Shown: positions 58,273-64,000 of the stretch, in pieces | Position numbering within the stretch: position 1 is the first letter of the stretch | How the letters are laid out: every line of letters begins with the position of its first letter | Assembly (NCBI RefSeq): GCF_003752175.1 | Contig: NZ_RJVF01000009.1 | Span: forward strand, 310,001-374,000 | Direction of reading: 5' to 3' | Length of the DNA: 64,000 bases | Origin: Comamonas sp. BIGb0124 | GTDB lineage: Bacteria > Pseudomonadota > Gammaproteobacteria > Burkholderiales > Burkholderiaceae_C | Made by a program: the position numbers and the translations under genes | Notes under the pieces: generated by a model | Database searches by the model: none | Seen by the model: only the letters and a program-made list of their open reading frames with translations | What the model was told of the DNA's origin: nothing

Positions 58273-59244
58273 ATGACTTTCAAGATCCTTGCTTCGACCC
58301 TCGCCGCCCTGAGCCTGGTCGGCGTCGGCGCCGGCGCGCTGGCCGAGACCTATCCCTCCAAAGCCGTCCGCATCGTGGTGCCCTATGCCACGGGCGGCGG
58401 CTCCGACATCCTGGCCCGCCAGATCGGCGCCGATCTCTCCAAGGCCTGGGGCCAGGGCGTGGTGGTGGACAACAAGGCCGGCGCATCGGGCAACATCGGC
58501 ACGCAGGAGGTGGTGCGTGCCGCGCCTGACGGCTACACGCTGCTGCTGCAGAACAGCACCATGGTGACCAACCTCGGGGTCTACGGCAAGCTGCCCTACG
58601 ACGCCGAGAAGGACCTGACGCCCATCATGCTGCTGGGCATCACGCCCATTGCGCTGGCCGCCCATCCCTCGGCAGGCATCGGCAACGTCGAGCAGCTGCT
58701 GGCCGCGGCCAAGGCCAAGCCCGAATCGCTGAGCTACGGATCGTGCGGCATCGGAACGCCCCAGCACTTCGTGATGGAGCTGGTCAAGCAGAAGACGGGC
58801 ATCGCTGCGGTGCATGCCGGCTACAAGGGTTGCGCGCCTGCCGTCTCGGATGTGCTGGGCGGGCAGATCCCCATGGCCATCGTCAGTGCCAACCTGGTCG
58901 CGCCTTATGCCAAGACCGGCAGGCTGAAAGTGGTGGGCGTTTCCAGCGCACAGCGCTACAACCTGCTGCCCGATACCCCCACCTTCGAGGAGCAGGGGCT
59001 CCAGCCCTTCGATTTCGCGATCTGGTATGCCCTGATGGGACCGGCCAATCTGCCTGCGGCGGTGGTGAGCCGGATTGCCGCCGACGTCCAGAAGATCCTC
59101 GACGACAAGGCCGTGCAGTCCAATCTCTCGAATGCAGGGGTCGAGCCCTACAAGGGCAATGCCGCCGATCTCGCCAAGCTGATCAAGACCGACAGCGCAC
59201 GGTATGTCGAGCTGGCGCGGTCGGCCAACATCAAGGCCGAGTGA
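58273..59244 (+). CDS. Bug-type solute-binding protein (second copy)
   Basis: A 323-residue periplasmic protein with signal peptide MTFKILASTLAALSLVGVGAG. YPSKAVRIVVPYATGGGSD and NKAGASGNIGTQEVVRAAPDG are the Bug loops. Like the copy at 52396 it has no TctA/TctB permease beside it. It likely delivers the aromatic acid used by the mobA-like genes. GGAG lies about 8 bp upstream of the ATG. It converges with bioB across 42 bp. Confidence 0.88.
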   Translation: MTFKILASTLAALSLVGVGAGALAETYPSKAVRIVVPYATGGGSDILARQIGADLSKAWGQGVVVDNKAGASGNIGTQEVVRAAPDGYTLLLQNSTMVTNLGVYGKLPYDAEKDLTPIMLLGITPIALAAHPSAGIGNVEQLLAAAKAKPESLSYGSCGIGTPQHFVMELVKQKTGIAAVHAGYKGCAPAVSDVLGGQIPMAIVSANLVAPYAKTGRLKVVGVSSAQRYNLLPDTPTFEEQGLQPFDFAIWYALMGPANLPAAVVSRIAADVQKILDDKAVQSNLSNAGVEPYKGNAADLAKLIKTDSARYVELARSANIKAE

Positions 59245-59286
59245 GGCTTTGCGGCGACACCGGACGGCAGGGCCGGTGGGCGTCGT

Positions 59287-60318
59287 TCAGGCCTGTGCCG
59301 TCGCCATGAGCACGGTGCGGCGGGGCCGGGCCGCAGCAGCAGGCGTTGTCTCGGGTGCGCCCGGCAGGGCTCGAAGGGCCGCGAACAGTTCGCCGTCCTC
59401 GCCGAGTCCGGCGTTGGGCGTGGTCAGCAGGGTGTCGCCGTAGAACAGCGAGTTGGCGCCCGCGACCAGGCACAGGATCTGTGCTTCGCGGCTCAGTCGC
59501 GATCGTCCGGCCGACAGCCGTACCGTGGAAGCGGGCATGACCAGGCGCGTCGTGGCGACCATGCGCACCAGCTCCAGTCCATCGATGGGCGGGAGATCCG
59601 CCAGCGGCGTGCCGGCCACCGCCACCAGGGCATTGAGCGGAACGCTTTCGGGATGGGGCGTCATGGTGGCCAGCACGTGCAGCATGGAGGCGCGGTCGCG
59701 CACGCTTTCGCCCATGCCGATGATGCCGCCGCAGCACAGGTCGATTCCGTGTGAGCGCACGGATGCCAGCGTGTCGAGCCGTTCGCCGTAGGTGCGGGTG
59801 CCGACGATCTGCGGGTAGTACTCCGGGCTGGTGTCCAGGTTGTGGTTGTAGGCGGTGAGGCCCGCCTCCGCCAGCTGTGCGGCATGGTGCGGCTGCAGCA
59901 TGCCCAGTGTCACGCAGGCCTCCATGCCGAGGCCGCGCACGCCGCGCACCATCTCGAGAACCGCATCGAATTCCGCGCCGTCGCGCACCTGCCGCCAGGC
60001 GGCACCCATGCAGAAACGCTCCGCCCCGGCGGCCTGTGCGGTGGCCGCCATGGCGACCACCTGAGCCGGGTTCATCAGCTTGTCGCGGTCGAGTTCGACC
60101 TCGCGGTGGTGGGCCGATTGAGGGCAGTACGCGCAGTTCTCGGGGCAGCCGCCGGTCTTGATGGACAGCAGGCTGGCTTTCTGGACCTGGTTCGGATCGT
60201 GGTGCCGGCGGTGCACGGCGTTGGCCCGACCGACCAGTTCCAGCAGGGGCAGGTCGTGCAGGGCGCGAATCTCGTCGATCGTCCAGTCGTGTCTGAGCAC
60301 GCCGTCGAGCCGGCTCAT
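59287..60318 (-). CDS. bioB: Biotin synthase
   Basis: A 343-residue radical SAM enzyme converting dethiobiotin to biotin. [11 protein letters not shown] holds the CxxxCxxC cluster motif; [12 protein letters not shown] and the Arg/Cys sites of the [2Fe-2S] cluster ([20 protein letters not shown]) are normal. Its start overlaps the bioY stop by 4 bp, so bioY-bioB is one transcript. No bioA, bioF or bioD is in the window. Confidence 0.96.
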   Translation of the reverse strand: MSRLDGVLRHDWTIDEIRALHDLPLLELVGRANAVHRRHHDPNQVQKASLLSIKTGGCPENCAYCPQSAHHREVELDRDKLMNPAQVVAMAATAQAAGAERFCMGAAWRQVRDGAEFDAVLEMVRGVRGLGMEACVTLGMLQPHHAAQLAEAGLTAYNHNLDTSPEYYPQIVGTRTYGERLDTLASVRSHGIDLCCGGIIGMGESVRDRASMLHVLATMTPHPESVPLNALVAVAGTPLADLPPIDGLELVRMVATTRLVMPASTVRLSAGRSRLSREAQILCLVAGANSLFYGDTLLTTPNAGLGEDGELFAALRALPGAPETTPAAAARPRRTVLMATAQA

Positions 60319-60893
60319 GACCGCAGGCTCCGGAACCAGTCCGCACCGCGGCTCAGCAGGGGCCAGCCGGCGGCCAGCACCAGCACCTTGGCCAGATCGC
60401 CCAGCAGGAAAGGCGTAACGCCCAGGGCCAGGACCTGATCGAAGGGGACAAAGCGCACCAGCCAGGCTGCCCCGAGGACATAGACGGGCAGCAGTCCGGC
60501 CAGCATGGCCAGCAGGCGCCGGATGCCGCTGGAATCAGACGCCGCCAGCCGTCCGACGAGGCCGCTGGCCACCAGGTAACCCAGCAGGTAGCCGCCCGTC
60601 GGGCCCATCAGGTAGACCCAGCCGATGCCTCGTTCGGGCGAGCCCGAGAACACCGGCAAGCCGCAGGCGCCTGCTGCGAGGTAAGCCATGAAAGCCGCCA
60701 CGGCGAGTCGGGGGGGCAGGCCCAGTGCCAGTGCCATCACGGCCAGCGTGTGCAGGGTCATGGGGACGGGCCAGAAGGGCAACTGCACCTTGGCGGCCAG
60801 CGTGAGAAGTCCTGCGCCGGCCACGACGGTGGCCAGCGTTCGCAAAGGGGTGATGACGTCGCCGGAACGACGCGACAAGGCAAAAAGAGGCAT
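60315..60893 (-). CDS. bioY: Biotin ECF transporter substrate-binding component BioY
   Basis: A 192-residue membrane protein with about six helices. [19 protein letters not shown] and [19 protein letters not shown] are BioY signatures. It captures biotin at the inner membrane, alone or with the ECF ATPases. ACGGAG lies 9 bp before the start. Pairing with bioB and two BioR-like boxes upstream suggests joint repression when biotin is plentiful. Confidence 0.94.
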   Translation of the reverse strand: MPLFALSRRSGDVITPLRTLATVVAGAGLLTLAAKVQLPFWPVPMTLHTLAVMALALGLPPRLAVAAFMAYLAAGACGLPVFSGSPERGIGWVYLMGPTGGYLLGYLVASGLVGRLAASDSSGIRRLLAMLAGLLPVYVLGAAWLVRFVPFDQVLALGVTPFLLGDLAKVLVLAAGWPLLSRGADWFRSLRS

Positions 60894-60918
60894 TTCCGAT
60901 CTCCGTGAAAGATCGAAA

Positions 60919-60948
60919 GTATAGATAAATTATTTTATTTATCTCTAA
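60919..60948. promoter_or_regulatory. Two BioR-like operator boxes upstream of bioYB
   Basis: GTATAGATAA (60919-60928) and TTATCTCTAA (60939-60948) each differ by one base from the BioR palindromic box TTATAGATAA/TTATCTATAA. The two are 20 bp apart, two helical turns, 26-55 bp before bioY. TATACT on the minus strand within the first box could be the -10. Further ATAGATAA copies lie near 61034-61059, at the end of bioR. Confidence 0.7.
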
Positions 60949-61042
60949 AAATTACCGAATGAGCAATGGATGCATTCTTTAAGTTTTTGTAAAAAATATC
61001 ATTTATTGATAAGTTGCTCTAAATCCTGGAAATTGAATTTAT

Positions 61043-61660
61043 CTATTTTTTATCTATCCATTGCACATGCCGGGCCAGCACGGTCGCGGCCCGATCGATC
61101 TGGCCCGCACGCAAGGCCGTCAGAATGGCCTGGTGATCGCGGTCGGTGGGGGCCTCCCACTCGCTGCGCCAGCCCGACAGCAGGAACCGCGCACTGGTCG
61201 AGTGGAGATCGTCGATGGTCTTGAGCAGGCGCGGCATGTTGCTGGGGGCCAGGATGAGCCGGTGGAACGAACGGTTGGCCTCTTCCCAGGCCTGCACATC
61301 CGGGGCCTTGTCGCAGCGCCGATTGGCCTCGTCGGCCTCGTCCAGAATCGCCGGTGTCAGGTGGGGCGCGGCGTGGCGCAGGGCCAGCACTTCCAGGGCG
61401 GCGCGCATTTCCGCGACTTCCTTGACTTCTTCGAGGCTGAAGCCGGCCACGCGCACGCCCCGGCGCGGTTCGCTGACCACCAGCCCCTGGGCTTCCAGGC
61501 GTCTGAAAGCCTCCCGGACGGGCACGTGGCTGGCACCGAATTCCTCGGCGATCCTGTCCTGCCCCAGCTTCACTCCGGGCGCCAGCGAGCCTGAAATGAT
61601 CTGTTCTGCCAGGGCACGGCTGATGCGGGCGGCGAGCGTATTGTCTTTTTGAGCGGTCAT
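61043..61660 (-). CDS. bioR: GntR/FadR-subfamily regulator, BioR-like
   Basis: A 205-residue regulator. Winged HTH AARISRALAEQIISGSLAPG...FGASHVPVREAFRRLEAQGLV (about residues 9-55) then an all-helical FCD domain. Its place directly upstream of bioY-bioB, and the BioR-like boxes in front of bioY, mark it as BioR, a biotin-repressor known in alphaproteobacteria and some betaproteobacteria. The 149-bp gap before bioY is strikingly AT-rich. No box was seen in front of bioR itself. Confidence 0.82.
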   Translation of the reverse strand: MTAQKDNTLAARISRALAEQIISGSLAPGVKLGQDRIAEEFGASHVPVREAFRRLEAQGLVVSEPRRGVRVAGFSLEEVKEVAEMRAALEVLALRHAAPHLTPAILDEADEANRRCDKAPDVQAWEEANRSFHRLILAPSNMPRLLKTIDDLHSTSARFLLSGWRSEWEAPTDRDHQAILTALRAGQIDRAATVLARHVQWIDKK

Positions 61661-61807
61661 AGAGGGATGTGCATGCACCGGGAGGGCGGGCCAAGGGGCT
61701 ATTTTCGTCGCCAACCGGGCCGTTCTGCCGTTGAAGCCCCGTTCGGCGACCGTGTTCGGCGCACCATGCCTGCACACGGGCGCCTGCAGGGTCGCCGGCC
61801 CCGGTCT

Positions 61808-63208
61808 CTAGAGCGCGCTGCTGTAGCCCTGGCCCATCTGGTCCATGGCAATGGCCAGCACCCGCAAGGATTGCTGCACGTCGTTGCGGCTGACATGGCC
61901 GCCCAGGCACAGGCGCAGGGCGGGCGGCGGATCGGCATCGGTCGAGAACGCCACGCTGGCCACGGCCGGCACGCCTTGGGCACGCAGAGACGCCGCCAGT
62001 TCGGTGGCGCTGCGGGCCTGCGGCACCTGCAGCCACAGGTGGAAGCCGTCGGGATGGGTCTGGACCTCGAAATCCTGCAGGTAGCGGCTGGCCAGGGCCT
62101 GGCGCGCGGCCGACTCGGCGCGGATCGCATCGAGCATGCGGTAGGCCAGGCCCGAGACGATCCAGCGCGTGGCCAGCGCGGCGGTGATCGGCGAGGCCAT
62201 CACCGCCGTGGCGCGCAGTGCACCGGCCAGCCGTTGCCCGAGCATCTCGCTGGGGGCGTGCACGTAGGCCAGTCTCAGGCCCGCACCCAGGCTCTTCGAC
62301 AGCCCGCTGATGTAGTAGGTGAGCTCCGGAGCGAGGCTGCTCAGGGTCGGCAGGTTCCGGTCGGTGAGCTTGCCGTAGGCGTCGTCCTCGATCAGCGGGA
62401 TGCTGTAGCGCAGCGCGATGTCGGCGATCGCTTCGCGGCGTTCGCGCGGCAGGGTGGCCGTGGTCGGATTGTGGATGGTGGGATTGCAGATCAGGGCGCG
62501 CGGATACAGCGTCTTGCAGGCGTGCTCGAACGCCTCGGGCAGCAGGCCGTCGCCGTCCATCGGAAGGGCCTGCAGCTTCACGCCCAGTTGCGCGGCGATG
62601 GCCTTGATGCCGGGATAACAGAGCGACTCCACGCAGACGATTTCTCCGGGGCGGGCCAGCAGCGACATCAGCGCCAGCAGCACGCCATGGATGCCGGGGG
62701 CCACCATGACCTGGGCCGCCGTGCATTGCGGCAGATGGGAGCGCAGCCACTGCACGCCGGCCTCGCGGTCTTCGTGGCTGCCGCCGAAATCCTGGTAACG
62801 CAGCAGGTCGTACAGGGCGGGCTTGCCATGGGGGCACATCACCTCGTGCAGGCTGTCGGCCATGGCCTGCAGCAGCGGCGGCGCATCCGGTTCGGGCGGC
62901 GAGTTCATGGTCATCGCCGCACCGGTGCCGGCCCGTATCGGCAGGCCGGGGTGACTGCCGCGCACCACCGTGCCGATGCCCACATGGGTGTCGATGAGCC
63001 CGCGCTTGCGGGCCTCGGCATAACCGCGCGCCACCGTGGTGTAGTTCAGGCCCAGGTCGCGCGCCAGGTCGCGCAGCGTCGGCAGCGGGTCCCTCACGGC
63101 CAGGCTGCCTTTGTGGATGTCTTCCGCAATCACTTCCGCGATCAGGATGTAGGCGGGCTTGGCGCCTTCCTGGATGCGTTTGAGCCAATGTCTGGGCGTG
63201 GTCACCAT
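61808..63208 (-). CDS. MocR-type regulator (GntR HTH fused to PLP aminotransferase domain)
   Basis: A 466-residue protein. The N-terminal GntR-like winged helix (LPTLRDLARDLGLNYTTVARGYAEA, about residues 42-66) is joined to a class I aminotransferase fold with IEDDAYGK and the PLP Lys305 in SGLSKSLGAGLRLAY. MocR proteins usually control an adjacent pathway and bind repeats. CAGGAG lies 7 bp before the ATG at 63208. It diverges from the nitrogen-starvation gene at 63622; the repeat-rich gap between is its likely target. Confidence 0.88.
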   Translation of the reverse strand: MVTTPRHWLKRIQEGAKPAYILIAEVIAEDIHKGSLAVRDPLPTLRDLARDLGLNYTTVARGYAEARKRGLIDTHVGIGTVVRGSHPGLPIRAGTGAAMTMNSPPEPDAPPLLQAMADSLHEVMCPHGKPALYDLLRYQDFGGSHEDREAGVQWLRSHLPQCTAAQVMVAPGIHGVLLALMSLLARPGEIVCVESLCYPGIKAIAAQLGVKLQALPMDGDGLLPEAFEHACKTLYPRALICNPTIHNPTTATLPRERREAIADIALRYSIPLIEDDAYGKLTDRNLPTLSSLAPELTYYISGLSKSLGAGLRLAYVHAPSEMLGQRLAGALRATAVMASPITAALATRWIVSGLAYRMLDAIRAESAARQALASRYLQDFEVQTHPDGFHLWLQVPQARSATELAASLRAQGVPAVASVAFSTDADPPPALRLCLGGHVSRNDVQQSLRVLAIAMDQMGQGYSSAL

Positions 63209-63250
63209 GGGCAGCTCCTGAATGTTCGGGATGCGGGCAGGGCGGCGGTC

Positions 63251-63522
63251 GCATTGATCGCATCCCATGCAATCAATAGATTGCAAACATCGTGCCGATC
63301 AATGACCCTGCCGCTGACGCCTTCATGCCCGATAAACAGGCGGATTCAGCCAGTTTGGTGCAACGCGTGGAAATGATTGCGTGCATTGATCGCAGCGTCG
63401 CCGATGGATTGCGCATCGGCTGTTCGCCCGGCGAGCCACGTTCTGGAGGCGGTGGCCGCATGGCGTCGCAAGCCGGCGGCGCGACGGGCCCCGTGCGGTG
63501 CGCTTGATCGCCGATTGATCGC
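63251..63522. promoter_or_regulatory. Repeat-rich divergent region of the MocR and Nit1C-type genes
   Basis: GCATTGATCGCA occurs exactly twice (63251-63262 and 63383-63394), and GATTGATCGC at 63513-63522 and GCTTGATCGC at 63502-63511 are close copies. TGCAATC-AATA-GATTGCA is a perfect inverted repeat at 63268-63285. These are probable MocR operators; direct repeats are typical for this regulator class. No gene is supported between 63209 and 63621. Confidence 0.55.
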
Positions 63523-63621
63523 TTTTTTCTGCGGGCTCTGCGCGATCTCTGGCACATCGCATGCAACACCGTCGGTGTCCAGCGGCACCCGCCGCGTTCA
63601 TCAACCTGACGGAGATTCCCC

Positions 63622-64000
63622 ATGCCCAAAGTCACGCGCCCTGCCAACGAAAAAGGCGACTTCCTGGTCGACTACGAGGAAAAGGTATTCGAGGACGTGA
63701 AGGCCGAGCCCGGCGAGAAGGCCCTGGTCACCTTCCATACCGTGGCCTTCGAAGGCTCGATCGGTTTTGTCAACCTGCTGCAGGCCACGCGGCTTCAGCG
63801 CAAGGGTTTCGAGACTTCGATCCTGCTGTATGGACCCGGGGTCACGCTGGGCGTGAAAAGAGGTTTCCCTACCTTGGGCGATGCCGCATTCCCGGGTCAC
63901 CTGAACTTCAACGACCAGATCGCGAAGTTCATCGCGGAAGGCGGCAAGGTCTACGCCTGCCGTTTTGCGCTGCAAGCCCTTTATGGGCACGGTGAAGGGG
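63622..64000 (+). CDS. MSMEG_0572/Sll0783-family nitrogen starvation response protein (3' end outside window)
   Basis: 126 residues visible, cut by the right edge. [59 protein letters not shown] and [17 protein letters not shown] match, from memory, the DsrE-like MSMEG_0572/Sll0783 family, the usual first gene of Nit1C clusters (nitrilase, radical SAM, GNAT, AIR-synthase-like and flavoprotein genes). The function of the protein is unknown; Nit1C has been linked to cyanide use. GGAG lies 7 bp before the ATG. Confidence 0.85.
   Translation, partial: MPKVTRPANEKGDFLVDYEEKVFEDVKAEPGEKALVTFHTVAFEGSIGFVNLLQATRLQRKGFETSILLYGPGVTLGVKRGFPTLGDAAFPGHLNFNDQIAKFIAEGGKVYACRFALQALYGHGEG

Overview
The window is chromosomal DNA of a high-GC betaproteobacterium. 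The mlaFEDACB gene order, an aspartate carbamoyltransferase with an N-terminal helix-turn-helix, a HexR-type regulator beside zwf, a CIRCE-controlled groESL and two Bug-type periplasmic binding proteins all point to Burkholderiales, probably Comamonadaceae. This placement is inference from gene content. No phage, CRISPR array, rRNA or plasmid backbone is visible, and the only mobile-element gene is one REP-associated (Y1/IS200-like) transposase. Genes are densely packed on both strands and mostly housekeeping, with an accessory catabolic zone from about 48 to 59 kb.

Layout. 0-7 kb: a partial SDR reductase, a MidA-type methyltransferase, a DUF2905 protein, a ROK kinase-like protein, CCA-adding enzyme, a GST and two Tat-exported L,D-transpeptidases. 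7.3-14.8 kb: the transposase, then gltB-gltD closed by a perfect 16-bp-stem terminator. 14.8-19.0 kb: the phospholipid-transport operon mlaF-E-D-A-C-B. 19.2-24.3 kb: a TetR regulator, a queuosine-precursor transporter, a glycerophosphodiesterase, an MFS carrier and a MetE-like methyltransferase. 24.5-29.8 kb: a compact pyrimidine-catabolic cluster rutABCD with convergent rutR, a good RutR palindrome upstream of rutA, and an MFS carrier. 30-36.4 kb: an acetyl-CoA hydrolase/CoA-transferase, fabV, aspartate dehydrogenase and groES-groEL. 36.5-45 kb: pyrB (HTH fusion) and sugar-phosphate genes pgi, tal, zwf, hexR and galU, plus an unusual lipocalin. 45-47.1 kb: tusA-like, NUDIX, cysM and tRNA-Leu(CAA).

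48.2-54.7 kb: one strand carries an acyl-CoA synthetase, a double-hotdog MaoC protein, a CaiB-type CoA-transferase, a Bug protein, a hotdog thioesterase and an IclR regulator. This looks like an uncharacterised acid/CoA catabolic operon. 54.8-59.2 kb: a MarR regulator diverges from a MobA-like 3-hydroxybenzoate 4-hydroxylase, with a perfect 14-bp palindrome between them, followed by a class II aldolase-family enzyme and a second Bug protein. 59.3-61.7 kb: bioR-bioY-bioB with two BioR-like boxes exactly 20 bp apart. 61.8-64 kb: a MocR-type regulator diverges from the first gene of what appears to be a Nit1C (nitrilase) cluster, cut by the window edge. The intergenic region there is full of repeats.

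The best leads for something undescribed are the 48.2-54.7 kb CoA operon, the mob-aldolase unit beside it, and the MocR/Nit1C boundary. The rut and bio regulons are recognisable systems whose operators can be read directly from the sequence.
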